The notes under the pieces were generated by a model, which ran no database searches, was not told the origin of the DNA, and saw nothing but the letters and a program-made list of their open reading frames with translations. Shown in pieces: positions 47,351 through 56,149 of a stretch of DNA of 64,000 bases. Within the stretch, counting starts at the first letter, position 1. Each line of letters starts with the position of its first letter. Where the stretch lies: positions 496,001 to 560,000 of the forward strand of contig NZ_AP026966.1 in assembly GCF_027923905.1 (NCBI RefSeq), given 5' to 3'. The stretch is from Massilia varians. Lineage in GTDB: Bacteria; Pseudomonadota; Gammaproteobacteria; Burkholderiales; Burkholderiaceae_D. A program made the translations under genes and the position numbers.

Positions 47351-47399
47351 GGCCGGCCTCCCGCCCGAGCGCCTGACGGCCGCGGGCGGGGACGGTGAA

Positions 47400-47433
47400 C
47401 CACAGTGGCGGCCCCATGGCGCCGCCACTGTGG
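47400..47433 (+). other. 13-bp perfect hairpin between metK and the SAH riboswitch
   Basis: CCACAGTGGCGGC (47400-47412) pairs perfectly with GCCGCCACTGTGG (47421-47433) around an eight-base loop. No T tract follows, so it is not a classical terminator. It ends 13 bases before the riboswitch and may stabilise the metK 3' end or insulate the ahcY promoter. Confidence 0.6.
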
Positions 47434-47445
47434 TAAACTCACCGG

Positions 47446-47512
47446 TTCCGAGGAGCGTTGCGACGAAGAGATTCCTCTTTGCCAGGCTCGGATCATCAAC
47501 ACTGCGCTCACG
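47446..47512 (+). ncRNA. SAH riboswitch (S-adenosylhomocysteine, ahcY class)
   Basis: The aptamer consensus is clear: CCGAGGAGCGTTGCGAC, then GCCAGGCTCGG pairing with the opening CCGAG, and a GCGCTCAC that pairs with GAGCG to form the pseudoknot. SAH riboswitches turn on ahcY when S-adenosylhomocysteine accumulates. It precedes ahcY by about 30 nt. The AAAGGAGGG ribosome site of ahcY is downstream and could be the control point. Confidence 0.95.
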
Positions 47513-47544
47513 TTACTTTTTTCAACCATTGAAAGGAGGGCGTG

Positions 47545-48957
47545 ATGAACGCCGTACTCAAAGACCTCAACGATTTCCACGTCGCAGACATCTCCCTGGC
47601 AGCCTGGGGCGAGAAGGAAATCCGCATTGCAGAAACCGAAATGCCGGGCCTGATGGCGATCCGCGAGGAATACGCCGCTGCCCAGCCGCTGAAGGGCGCG
47701 CGCATTGCCGGTTCGCTGCACATGACCATCCAGACCGCGGTCCTGATCCGCACCCTGGAAGCCCTCGGCGCGCAAGTGCGCTGGGCATCGTGCAACATCT
47801 ACTCGACCCAGGACCACGCCGCCGCCGCCATCGCGTCGGTCGGCACCCCGGTGTTCGCCGTCAAGGGCGAAACCCTGGACGAGTACTGGGAATACACCCA
47901 CCGCATCTTCGAATGGCCGGGTGACAACCATGCCAACATGATCCTGGACGACGGCGGCGATGCCACCCTGCTGCTGCACCTGGGCGTGCGCGCCGAGAAG
48001 GACATCTCGGTGCTGGACAAGCCGGGTTCGGAAGAAGAAATCTGCCTGTTCAACTCGATCAAGGGCCGCCTGGCACGTGATCCGGCCTGGTACTCGAAGC
48101 GCCTGCCGTGCATCCTGGGCGTCACCGAAGAAACCACCACCGGCGTGCACCGCCTGTACCAGATGCACCAGGAAGGCAAGCTGGCCTTCCCGGCGATCAA
48201 CGTCAACGACTCGGTCACCAAGTCGAAGTTCGACAACCTGTACGGCTGCCGCGAATCGCTGGTGGACGGCATCAAGCGCGCGACCGACGTCATGGTTGCC
48301 GGCAAGATCGCCGTCATCGCCGGCTACGGCGACGTGGGCAAGGGGTCGGCCCAGGCCATGCGCGCGCTGTCGGCGCAAGTGTGGGTCACCGAGATCGACC
48401 CGATCTGCGCCCTGCAGGCCGCGATGGAAGGCTACCGCGTCGTGACCATGGACTACGCCGCCGAGCACGGCGACATTTTCGTCACCTGCACCGGCAACTA
48501 CCACGTCATCACCGAGCAGCACATGCTCAAGATGAAGGACCAGGCCATCGTCTGCAACATCGGCCACTTCGACAACGAAATCGAAGTCGCCGCGCTCAAG
48601 AAGTACGAGTGGGAAAACATCAAGCCGCAAGTCGACCACGTGATCTTCCCGGATGGTAAGCGCATCATCCTGCTGGCCGAAGGCCGCCTGGTGAACCTGG
48701 GCTGCGGCACCGGCCACCCGTCCTACGTGATGAGCTCCTCGTTCGCGAACCAGACCATCGCCCAGATCGAACTGTTCGCCAACACCGCCAAGTACCCGGT
48801 CGGCGTCTACACCCTGCCGAAGCACCTGGACGAGAAGGTTGCCCGCCTGCAGCTCAAGAAGCTCAACGCCCAGCTGACCACGCTGACCGACGAGCAGGCC
48901 GCCTACATCTCGGTGCAGAAGGAAGGTCCGTACAAGCCGGACCACTACCGCTACTGA
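47545..48957 (+). CDS. ahcY: adenosylhomocysteinase
   Basis: AhcY hydrolyses S-adenosylhomocysteine to adenosine and homocysteine, recycling the product of SAM-dependent methylation. The 470-residue product has the NAD-binding segment [27 protein letters not shown], substrate segments such as [22 protein letters not shown] and [17 protein letters not shown], and the conserved end KPDHYRY. The ATG at 47545 fits AAAGGAGGG at the right spacing. Its expression is predicted to be set by the SAH riboswitch. Confidence 0.98.
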   Translation: MNAVLKDLNDFHVADISLAAWGEKEIRIAETEMPGLMAIREEYAAAQPLKGARIAGSLHMTIQTAVLIRTLEALGAQVRWASCNIYSTQDHAAAAIASVGTPVFAVKGETLDEYWEYTHRIFEWPGDNHANMILDDGGDATLLLHLGVRAEKDISVLDKPGSEEEICLFNSIKGRLARDPAWYSKRLPCILGVTEETTTGVHRLYQMHQEGKLAFPAINVNDSVTKSKFDNLYGCRESLVDGIKRATDVMVAGKIAVIAGYGDVGKGSAQAMRALSAQVWVTEIDPICALQAAMEGYRVVTMDYAAEHGDIFVTCTGNYHVITEQHMLKMKDQAIVCNIGHFDNEIEVAALKKYEWENIKPQVDHVIFPDGKRIILLAEGRLVNLGCGTGHPSYVMSSSFANQTIAQIELFANTAKYPVGVYTLPKHLDEKVARLQLKKLNAQLTTLTDEQAAYISVQKEGPYKPDHYRY

Positions 48958-48974
48958 TCTTCGGTAGCTGAATG

Positions 48975-49011
48975 CGGGCGCGGCGTTGTTTCAACCCCGC
49001 GCCCGTTTTTT
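48975..49011 (+). terminator. Rho-independent terminator of ahcY
   Basis: The stem CGGGCGCGG/CCGCGCCCG is followed by six Ts (49006-49011), 17 nt past the ahcY stop. Confidence 0.9.
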
Positions 49012-49018
49012 CAACAGC

Positions 49019-49044
49019 CGGTACTTTCACGCGTGAAAGTACCG
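49019..49044. promoter_or_regulatory. 26-bp perfect palindrome upstream of the holin-like gene
   Basis: Each half reads CGGTACTTTCACG toward the centre with no spacer, so the 26 bp are fully self-complementary. It lies between the ahcY terminator and the holin-metF pair, about 20 bp before the ATG, and is a candidate dimeric-repressor operator. The regulator is not identified. Confidence 0.65.
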
Positions 49045-49065
49045 CGTACCACGAAAGTCGATACG

Positions 49066-49422
49066 ATGCGCTTGCTCATTACCTGGCTGATCAATGCCGT
49101 GGCCCTGATGGCCCTGCCGTACCTGGTGTCCTCCGTCGCCGTCACCAATTTCACGACCGCGCTGATCGCCGCGCTCGTGCTCGGGCTGGTCAATACCCTG
49201 ATCCGTCCCATCCTGGTGATCCTGACCCTGCCGGTGACGGTGGTGTCGCTGGGCCTGTTCATCCTCGTCATCAACGCCTTCCTGTTCTGGATGGTGTCGC
49301 ACTGGATCGAGGGGTTCGAAGTGGCCGGCTTCTGGTCCGCCTTCCTGGCAGCCATCCTGTACAGCATCATTTCGTGGGCGCTTTCTAGCTTGCTCCTCAA
49401 AGACAAAGATGGAAACTCCTAA
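49066..49422 (+). CDS. phage holin family (PF04020-type) membrane protein
   Basis: A 118-residue polytopic membrane protein from MRLLITWLINAVALMALPYLV, with four hydrophobic helices; GLVNTLIRPILVILTLPVTVVSLGLFILVINAFLFW is the conserved family core. Despite the holin-family name, these proteins are chromosomal and usually sit between ahcY and metF in Burkholderiales. Function unknown. Its 3' end overlaps the start of metF by 14 bases. A GTG start at 49033 lies within the palindrome and is less likely. Confidence 0.88.
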   Translation: MRLLITWLINAVALMALPYLVSSVAVTNFTTALIAALVLGLVNTLIRPILVILTLPVTVVSLGLFILVINAFLFWMVSHWIEGFEVAGFWSAFLAAILYSIISWALSSLLLKDKDGNS

Positions 49423-50239
49423 TTTCAGTATCGAGTTCTTCCCGCCGAAGACCGAAGAAGGCGCAGAGAAACTGCGCGTCGTGCGCCAGAAGCTGGCCGA
49501 GTTGCAGCCCAAGTATTTCTCGGTGACCTTCGGTGCGGGCGGCACCACCCAGCACGGCACCTTGCAGACCGTGCTCGAGATCAAGAACGCGGGCTTTGAT
49601 GCGGCCCCGCACCTGTCCTGCGTCGGCGGCACCCGCGCATCGCTGCGCGCCATCCTGCAGCAGTTCCAGGACAAGGGCATCCGCCGCGTGGTGGCCTTGC
49701 GCGGCGACCTGCCGAGCGGCTACGGCGGCGGCGGCGAGTTCCGCTATGCCAACGAGCTGGTCGAGTTCATCCGCAAGGAAACCGGCGACTGGTTCCACAT
49801 CGAAGTGGCGGCCTATCCGGAAATGCACCCGCAGGCCCGCTCGCCCCAGGACGACCTGCAGGCCTTCGCGCGCAAGGTACAGGCCGGGGCGAATTCCGCC
49901 ATCACCCAGTATTTCTACAACGCGGACGCCTACTTCGATTTCATCGACAACGCCCGCAAGCTGGGCGTGGACGTGCCGGTGGTGCCGGGCATGATGCCGA
50001 TCACCAACTACACCCAGCTGATGCGCTTCTCGGACATGTGCGGCGCCGAGATCCCGCGCTGGGTGCGCAACAAGCTGGCCAGTTTCGGTGACGATACCGC
50101 CTCGATCAAGGCCTTCGGCCTGGACGTGGTGACCAGCCTGTGCGAACGGCTGCTGGCGGGCGGGGCGCCGGGGCTGCATTTCTACAGCATGAACCAGGCG
50201 GTGCCGACGACGGCGATCTGGCAGCGTCTCGTGAAATAA
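49409..50239 (+). CDS. metF: 5,10-methylenetetrahydrofolate reductase
   Basis: MetF reduces methylene-THF to methyl-THF, the methyl donor for methionine synthesis, using FAD. The 276-residue product begins METPNFSIEFFPPKTEEGAEKL with the conserved catalytic Glu in EFFPPK. HLSCVGGTRASLRAILQQ, ALRGDLP, ANSAITQYFYNADAYFDF and PVVPGMMPITNYTQLMRF are family blocks. It completes the methyl-cycle block with metK and ahcY. It is followed at once by a REPIN-like repeat. Confidence 0.97.
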   Translation: METPNFSIEFFPPKTEEGAEKLRVVRQKLAELQPKYFSVTFGAGGTTQHGTLQTVLEIKNAGFDAAPHLSCVGGTRASLRAILQQFQDKGIRRVVALRGDLPSGYGGGGEFRYANELVEFIRKETGDWFHIEVAAYPEMHPQARSPQDDLQAFARKVQAGANSAITQYFYNADAYFDFIDNARKLGVDVPVVPGMMPITNYTQLMRFSDMCGAEIPRWVRNKLASFGDDTASIKAFGLDVVTSLCERLLAGGAPGLHFYSMNQAVPTTAIWQRLVK

Positions 50240-50242
50240 GCC

Positions 50243-50380
50243 GTAGGGTGGACGGCTTTGCCGTCCGCGCGTTCAAACTTCGGTGCTGCCGCCCGCGCGT
50301 TCATTCTTTCGCTGGTTGAACGCGTGGGCGGCGCCCCGTCTTCACTGATCACGCCTACTGGGTGGAGCCGCCCACCCTAC
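50243..50380. repeat. REPIN-like repeat pair after metF
   Basis: The left REP begins GTAGGGTGGACGGC with a TTT loop and GCCGTCC, then CGCGTTCAA. A middle arm (GCCGCCCGCGCGTTCA) is followed by an inverted partner TTGAACGCG and GGGCGGC. The right end (50380) reads GTAGGGTGGGCGGC on the minus strand, with an enlarged loop of about 35 bases. It lies between the convergent metF and cyclo-ligase genes and could act in RNA 3' end protection. Confidence 0.8.
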
Positions 50381-50403
50381 GGGTGAGTGCGCCAAACCGG
50401 TCA

Positions 50404-50943
50404 TCATTCCAGTTCCGTGACGATCTGATCGAGCGGGATGTCATACTCCCCGATCTCGAACTGCGCCAGCTGGCACGCATACGCGATGCCCAGCGTCCTC
50501 GGACGCGGTTCCGGCGCCAGCGTCCTGTCGTAGAACCCGCCCCCATACCCCAGCCGGTAGCCGCGCGCATCGAAACCCAGGCAGGGCACCAACAGCGCAT
50601 CCGGCCGTTCCACCATCCGCAGTTCCGCCGGCACCGCCACGCCCAGGCTGTCCGCCACGGTCGGCTCACCCGGCACCCATTCGGCAAATCCGAGCGCCGT
50701 ATCGCGCGCCAGCACGACGGGCAAGGCCAGCCGTACGCCTGCGTCCGCCAATTCCGCGTAGGCTGGACGCAGGTCGGGTTCGCCCGCCAGCGGCCAGTAC
50801 ACACCCAATGAAGCGCCGGGGTTTGCCTGCCACCAGGCCAGCACGCGTGCCCCGATGCGGTCGTCCCAGGCGAGCCTGGTGGCGTGGTCGATGGCGCGGC
50901 GCCGCTCCTTGAGCGTCCGGCGCAACTGTGGCTTATCGAGCAT
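50404..50943 (-). CDS. 5-formyltetrahydrofolate cyclo-ligase
   Basis: This enzyme converts 5-formyl-THF to 5,10-methenyl-THF using ATP, returning stored folate to the one-carbon pool beside metF. The 179-residue product begins MLDKPQLRRTLKERRRAID and contains the conserved motif GYGGGFYDRTL near residue 140. LLVPCLGFDARGYRLGYGGG and ARDTALGFAEWVPGE support the call. The gene is convergent with metF across the REPIN. Symbol fau/ygfA is used in other species. Confidence 0.93.
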   Translation of the reverse strand: MLDKPQLRRTLKERRRAIDHATRLAWDDRIGARVLAWWQANPGASLGVYWPLAGEPDLRPAYAELADAGVRLALPVVLARDTALGFAEWVPGEPTVADSLGVAVPAELRMVERPDALLVPCLGFDARGYRLGYGGGFYDRTLAPEPRPRTLGIAYACQLAQFEIGEYDIPLDQIVTELE

Positions 50944-51038
50944 GGCGCTTGCGCCTGCTTCTGGTAGTAGCCCGGGGGCACATGGTATTCTTGATTCGCC
51001 GGTCATGGTTTGAATGCAGCGTATATTGAGAGTTGTGG

Positions 51039-53078
51039 ATGTTTCAATCGAGATTGACAACCGGCTCGCTGCCGGTCGCCCTTGCTGTTGTGTTGACGTT
51101 GTGGACGCTGTCTTCCGGTACAGCCCACGCAGAATCCGCGCCCCAGGCCGTGCCGCCGGTGCCGCCCGGCGCACCGACCGTGCCAGGCGCACCCGCCGCC
51201 GCGCCGGCACAGGACATGCGTGCCGACGACGATACCTTCCTGCTGCTGCGCGAGGCCGCGCGCCAGAATGACGCCGCGCGCACCAATGCCCTCGCGTCGC
51301 GCCTGCCGTCCAACTATCCGCTGGCGTCCTACGTCGACTATTATCGTCTGAAACCCAGGATCAGCGGCGCCGGCGCCAACGCCACGCACGAGGAAATCCG
51401 CGAGGTGCTGCGCCGCCACGAGGGCACGGCAGCCGCCGAGCTGATGCGCAGCGAATGGCTGCTCGAACTGGGGCGTCGGCGCGATTGGGCCAGCTTCGAG
51501 CGCGAAGTCGGCCAACTGGCCGGCAGCAACCTGCAACTGCGCTGCTATGCCTTGCTGGCGCGCGCCAGCCGCGGCGAAGCGGTGGCGCAGGAAGCGCGTG
51601 GCGTGCTGCTCAGTCCGGCTAATTATGGCGAAGCCTGCAATGCCCTGGTCGCGCAGCTGGCGCAAAGCCGCCAGTTCGGTGAAGACGACTTGCTGTGGCA
51701 GCTGCGCCTGGCAGGAGAAGCCAACGCCACCGGCCCGGCCCGCCGTGCGGCCGCATTGCTTGGCGCCTCCGACACCCGCGCGGCCCAGGCAGTGGACACG
51801 CCGGCGGTGGCGATGGCGCGCGGCATCGGCAAGACCCGCGCCGAGCGCGCCGTCTACCTGGTGGCGGTCGCGCGCATGGCGCGCACCAGCCTCAAGCTGG
51901 CCACCGTCGCGCTGGAGAAGAACAGCCCGAAACTGAGCGCGCAGGAACGCGCGACCGGCTGGGCCGGCATCGCCCATGCCGCCTCGATCGCCCTGTCGCC
52001 GGACGCCGCCACCTACTGGCAGCGCGCCAATGGCGTCCAGCTCACCAACGAGCAATTGCAGTGGAAGACCCGCATTGCCCTGCGCCGCGGCGACTGGAAG
52101 ACCGTGCGCGCCACCATCGAGGCGATGCCGTCCAGCCTGCGTGCCGACAGCGCCTGGGTCTACTGGCTGGCGCGCGCCGACAAGCACGAGGGCCGCAGCG
52201 CGGAGGCGAATGCCGGCTTCGAGCGCATCGCCAGCCAGCACCATTTCTACGGCCAGCTCGCGCTGGACGACCTCGGCCGCCAGGTGGTGGCGCCGCCGCC
52301 CGCGCAGCCGATCAGCAACGAAGAGCTCGCCTCGATCAACGCCAACCCGAGCCTGCAGCGCGCCCTCAAGTTCTACGCCCTGAGCCTGCGTGCGGACGGC
52401 AACCGCGAATGGAACTGGGCGCTGCGCGGCATGTCTGACCGTCAGTTGCTGGCCGCCGGCGAAATCGCTCGCCGCAACGATCTGCTCGACCGTACCGTCG
52501 AGACCTCGCTGCGCACGCGTACCGAGCTCGACTACACACAGCGTTTCCCGGCGCCGCACTTCGACGTCCTGCACCCGACCGCGCAGGGCCTGGGCCTGGA
52601 CAAGGCCTGGGTCTACGGCCTGATCCGCCAGGAATCGCGCTTCATCCTCGATGCGCGTTCCGGCGTCGGCGCCTCCGGCCTGATGCAGGTGATGCCGGCC
52701 ACCGGCAAGTGGGTGGCGGCCAAGATTGGGATGGACAACTTCGTGCACAGCATGCTCAACGACTTGCGGACCAATATCACGCTCGGCGCCAACTACATGA
52801 ACATGGTGCTCGAGAACTTCGACGGCGACGAAATCCTCGCCACGGCCGCCTACAATGCCGGGCCCTCGCGCGCGCGCGCCTGGCGCGGCCTGCTCACGCA
52901 GCCGATGGAAGGCGCGATCTTCGTCGAATCGATTCCGTTCTCGGAAACCCGCGGCTACGTGCGCAACGTGATGGCCAACGCCACCAATTACGCCGCCATG
53001 TTCGAGAACAAGCCGCAGTCGATCCGGACGCGCCTGCGTCCCGTGCAGCCGCGCGAGCGGGCGTCCATCCTCCCCTGA
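51039..53078 (+). CDS. soluble lytic murein transglycosylase (Slt-type)
   Basis: A 679-residue periplasmic enzyme that cleaves the glycan backbone of peptidoglycan. A signal peptide (LPVALAVVLTLWTLSSGTAHA) is followed by a long helical superhelix domain (about 45-470, many TPR-like helices) and a C-terminal SLT domain. The catalytic Glu is in GLIRQESRFILDARSGVGASGLMQVMPATGKW; ITLGANYMNMVLENF and ATAAYNAGPSRARAWR complete the domain. This matches the Slt70 architecture. The ATG at 51039 is used. Confidence 0.94.
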   Translation: MFQSRLTTGSLPVALAVVLTLWTLSSGTAHAESAPQAVPPVPPGAPTVPGAPAAAPAQDMRADDDTFLLLREAARQNDAARTNALASRLPSNYPLASYVDYYRLKPRISGAGANATHEEIREVLRRHEGTAAAELMRSEWLLELGRRRDWASFEREVGQLAGSNLQLRCYALLARASRGEAVAQEARGVLLSPANYGEACNALVAQLAQSRQFGEDDLLWQLRLAGEANATGPARRAAALLGASDTRAAQAVDTPAVAMARGIGKTRAERAVYLVAVARMARTSLKLATVALEKNSPKLSAQERATGWAGIAHAASIALSPDAATYWQRANGVQLTNEQLQWKTRIALRRGDWKTVRATIEAMPSSLRADSAWVYWLARADKHEGRSAEANAGFERIASQHHFYGQLALDDLGRQVVAPPPAQPISNEELASINANPSLQRALKFYALSLRADGNREWNWALRGMSDRQLLAAGEIARRNDLLDRTVETSLRTRTELDYTQRFPAPHFDVLHPTAQGLGLDKAWVYGLIRQESRFILDARSGVGASGLMQVMPATGKWVAAKIGMDNFVHSMLNDLRTNITLGANYMNMVLENFDGDEILATAAYNAGPSRARAWRGLLTQPMEGAIFVESIPFSETRGYVRNVMANATNYAAMFENKPQSIRTRLRPVQPRERASILP

Positions 53079-53115
53079 TGCATGCGGGCCCCCGGGCCCA
53101 ATCAAGGAGGCGGCC

Positions 53116-54078
53116 ATGCGCGACATGAACGTGGTGGTCATCGGCGGGACGGGTTTCATCGGCGGCCACCTGCTGGCGCGTCTGGCGGCGGACGGCGTCG
53201 GCACGCTGGTCGCCGCGCGCCACTACGAAACCGCCAAGCATCTCACCACCTTGCCCTTCCTCGACCTGGAGGTGGCCGACATCCACGACGACGCCGGCTT
53301 GCGGCGCCTGCTGGCGGGACGCGACGCCGTCATCAACCTGGTAGGCAGGCTGCACGGCGGCCATGGCGATCCCTACGGTCCGGTGTTCCGGCAACTGCAC
53401 GTGGAGCTGCCGCGCCGCATCGCCAGGACCTGCGCCGAACTCGGCGTGCCGCGCTACCTGCACATGAGCGCCCTCGGCGCCAGCCATACGGGGGCGTCAA
53501 TGTACCAGCGCTCCAAGGGCGACGGCGAACTGGCCGCGCGCAGCGAGCCCGGCGTGGCCACCACCATCTTCCGCCCCTCGATCGTGTTCGGACCGGGCGA
53601 CCACTTTCTCACCGTGTTCGCCCGGCTGCAGCGCCGCCTGCCGGTGCTGCCCCTGGCCTGCGCGCAGGTGCGCCTGCAGCCGGTGTACGTGGAAGACGTG
53701 GCCGCCGCTTTCGCCGTGGCGCTGCGCGAACCGCATACGCGCGGCGCCGTCATCGAGCTGGGCGGTCCCCAGGTGTATACCCTGGCCGAACTGGTGCACC
53801 TGGCCGGCCGCTACGCCGGCCATGATCGCCACGTGCTGGAACTGCCCGACTGGGCCGCGCGCCTGGAAGCCAGGCTGTTCGAGCTGCTGCCGGGCGACCC
53901 GATGATCAGCCGTGACCAGCTCGATTCCATGAAGGTGGATAATGTGGTCGATCCGCAAACACAAGCCTTGACAGCGGAGACGCTCGGAATCAAGCTGACG
54001 TCGCTCGAAGGCGCCGCACCGCACTACCTGGCGCCGGAAAGCAGCCTGGACCACTACCGCGAGCACGCCGGCCGCTGA
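53116..54078 (+). CDS. NAD(P)-binding epimerase, complex I NDUFA9-like family
   Basis: A 320-residue short-chain dehydrogenase-type protein. The Rossmann motif VVVIGGTGFIGGHLLARL is at residues 5-22, followed by DAVINLVGRLH and RYLHMSALGASHTGASMYQRSKGDGE, where the usual YxxxK is represented by YQRSK. VFGPGDHFL and QPVYVEDVAAAF are further family blocks. These proteins are named after the mitochondrial complex I subunit but act independently in bacteria, sometimes linked to quinones or lipids. AAGGAGG precedes the ATG. It is near a GST and cca on the same strand. Confidence 0.85.
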   Translation: MRDMNVVVIGGTGFIGGHLLARLAADGVGTLVAARHYETAKHLTTLPFLDLEVADIHDDAGLRRLLAGRDAVINLVGRLHGGHGDPYGPVFRQLHVELPRRIARTCAELGVPRYLHMSALGASHTGASMYQRSKGDGELAARSEPGVATTIFRPSIVFGPGDHFLTVFARLQRRLPVLPLACAQVRLQPVYVEDVAAAFAVALREPHTRGAVIELGGPQVYTLAELVHLAGRYAGHDRHVLELPDWAARLEARLFELLPGDPMISRDQLDSMKVDNVVDPQTQALTAETLGIKLTSLEGAAPHYLAPESSLDHYREHAGR

Positions 54079-54096
54079 TTCCTCGCCGTTTCTTAC

Positions 54097-54837
54097 ATGA
54101 CTCAACCACAGGACAACATGCAGACCATCGAACTCGACCCGACCCTGTCTTCCACCCTCGAGGCAGCCCGCCAGCCGGGCCTGACCCTCGTCATCGGCAA
54201 CAAGAACGTGTCGTCGTGGTCGATGCGGCCCTGGGTGGCAGCAAGGGCGTTCGGGATCCCGTTCACCGAGATCCGCGTCCTGCTGGACAAGCCCGACACC
54301 GCCACCAACATCGCGCGCTATTCGCACGCGGGCCGGGTGCCGGTGCTGCTGGCCGGCGAGATGACGATCTGGGACAGCCTGGCCATCGTCGAATACCTGG
54401 CCGAGCAGTTCCCGGACAAGCACATGTGGCCGCAGGACGTCGCCGCGCGCGCGCTGGCGCGCTCGATCGTGGCCGAGATGCACTCGGGTTTCAGTGAGCT
54501 GCGCAGCGCCATGTCGATGAACATCCAGGCGCGCCTGCCGGGACGCGGCCGCACCCCGGGCGCTCAGGCCGACATCGGCCGCATCTGCGAGATCTGGGAA
54601 GACTGCCTGTCGCGCTTCGGCCACCACGGCTTCCTGTTCGGCGACTTCTCCATCGCCGATGCCTTCTACGCCCCGGTGGTGTGCCGCTTCAAGACCTATG
54701 GCGTGGCGCTGGCGCCGGCGCTGCAGGCCTATTGCGAGCGGGTGCTGGCCCACCCGGCGGTGGCGCGCTGGGTCGACGAAGCGATGCGCGAGGTCGACCC
54801 GACTCCGCAGCACGACCTGGACCTGCCGCAGGAATGA
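54097..54837 (+). CDS. glutathione S-transferase family protein
   Basis: A 246-residue GST-fold protein. The N-terminal thioredoxin-like domain begins at residue 28 (LTLVIGNKNVSSWSMRPWVAARAFGIPFTEIRV) with Ser in SSWSMRPW as the likely glutathione-binding residue, RVPVLLAGEMTIWDSLAIVEYLAE follows, then the helical domain with RFGHHGFLFGDFSIADAFYAPVVCRF. It resembles YfcF-like GSTs. Substrate unknown. Its stop is directly before the cca start. Confidence 0.9.
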   Translation: MTQPQDNMQTIELDPTLSSTLEAARQPGLTLVIGNKNVSSWSMRPWVAARAFGIPFTEIRVLLDKPDTATNIARYSHAGRVPVLLAGEMTIWDSLAIVEYLAEQFPDKHMWPQDVAARALARSIVAEMHSGFSELRSAMSMNIQARLPGRGRTPGAQADIGRICEIWEDCLSRFGHHGFLFGDFSIADAFYAPVVCRFKTYGVALAPALQAYCERVLAHPAVARWVDEAMREVDPTPQHDLDLPQE

Positions 54838-54839
54838 GC

Positions 54840-56072
54840 ATGCGCAGCTATGTGGTCGGCGGCGCCGTGCGCGACGAGCTGCTGGGGCGCCCCGTGACCG
54901 ACCGCGACCACGTGGTGGTCGGCGCCACCCCGGACAGCATGCTGGCGCTGGGCTTTCGCCCGGTCGGCAAGGATTTCCCGGTCTTCCTGCATCCCGAGAC
55001 GCACGAGGAATACGCGCTGGCGCGCACCGAGCGCAAGACCGCGCCGGGCTACCACGGCTTCGTGTTCCACACCTCGCCGGACGTCACCCTGGAAGACGAC
55101 CTGGTGCGGCGCGACCTCACCATCAATGCCATGGCGCGCGCCGATGACGGCAGCATCGTCGACCCGTACAACGGCCGGGCGGACCTGGAGAACCGCATCT
55201 TCCGCCACGTTTCAGGCGCGTTTGCCGAAGACCCGGTGCGCATCCTGCGCGTGGCGCGCTTCGCCGCGCGCTTCCCGGATTTCCGCGTCCACGACAGTAC
55301 CAATGCCCTGATGCGCGGCATGGTCGAAGCCGGGGAGGTCGACGCCCTGGTGCCGGAGCGGGTCTGGCAGGAGCTGTCGCGCGGGCTGATGGAAGCACGT
55401 CCCTCGCGCATGTTCGAGGTGCTGCGCGACTGCGGGGCATTGGCGCGCATCCTGCCCGAACTCGACGTCCTGTGGGGCGTGCCGCAGCCGCCGCTGCACC
55501 ATCCGGAAGTCGATACCGGCGTGCACATCATGCTGGTGATCGACTACGCGGCTGCGCAAGGTCTTCCGCTCGAGGTGCGCTTCGCCGCCCTGGTGCACGA
55601 CCTGGGCAAGGGCGTCTCGCCGAGCGAGACCTGGCCGGCCCACCACGGCCACGAATTCGAGGGCATGAAACTGGTTACGGCCGTGTGCAAGCGGCTCAAG
55701 GTCCCCAACGAATGCCGCGACCTGGCCCTGATGACGGCGCGCGAGCACGGCAACGTCAGCCGCGCCCTGCAACTGCGCGCCAACACCATCGTCACCCTGT
55801 TCGAACGCTGCGACGCCTTCCGCAAGCCCGAGCGCTTCGCCCAGATGCTGCTGACCTCGGAATGCGATGCGCGCGGGCGCGGCCATGAGGAGCACCCGCT
55901 GCGCTTCGCGGACTATCCGCAGCGGCCCTACCTGCTGCGCGCCCTGGCGGCGGCGCGCGCCGTAAACGCCGGCGAGGTCGCGGCGCGCTACGCCGACAAA
56001 CGCGAGCGGATTCCCGAGGCGGTGCACGCGGCGCGGGTCTCGGCGGTCAAGGCGGCCTTGAGGGAGCCGTAA
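54840..56072 (+). CDS. cca: CCA-adding enzyme (tRNA nucleotidyltransferase, HD-domain type)
   Basis: This enzyme builds and repairs the 3' CCA of tRNAs. The 410-residue product starts MRSYVVGGAVRDELLGRPVTDRDHVVVG (class II nucleotidyltransferase with the DRD metal site). The neck domain follows (LVRRDLTINAMARADDGSIVDPYNG, RILRVARFAARFPDF). The C-terminal HD phosphohydrolase domain reads GVHIMLVIDYAAAQGLP and RFAALVHDLGKGVSPSETWP HHGHE. An ATG six bases earlier overlaps the GST stop; the one at 54840 fits AGGA better. HD-containing Cca is the enterobacterial and betaproteobacterial form. Confidence 0.95.
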   Translation: MRSYVVGGAVRDELLGRPVTDRDHVVVGATPDSMLALGFRPVGKDFPVFLHPETHEEYALARTERKTAPGYHGFVFHTSPDVTLEDDLVRRDLTINAMARADDGSIVDPYNGRADLENRIFRHVSGAFAEDPVRILRVARFAARFPDFRVHDSTNALMRGMVEAGEVDALVPERVWQELSRGLMEARPSRMFEVLRDCGALARILPELDVLWGVPQPPLHHPEVDTGVHIMLVIDYAAAQGLPLEVRFAALVHDLGKGVSPSETWPAHHGHEFEGMKLVTAVCKRLKVPNECRDLALMTAREHGNVSRALQLRANTIVTLFERCDAFRKPERFAQMLLTSECDARGRGHEEHPLRFADYPQRPYLLRALAAARAVNAGEVAARYADKRERIPEAVHAARVSAVKAALREP

Positions 56073-56149
56073 AACACCTACGGTGCACGACTGTTCCGCA
56101 AGCTTTTGCTATGCTCTCCGGATAACAACATGATGTAACGGAGGACAAG

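Noticed and set aside
49033..49422. The holin-family name as evidence for a prophage.
   Set aside because: The protein is a chromosomal PF04020-type membrane protein in a conserved ahcY-metF setting; no other phage genes are present.
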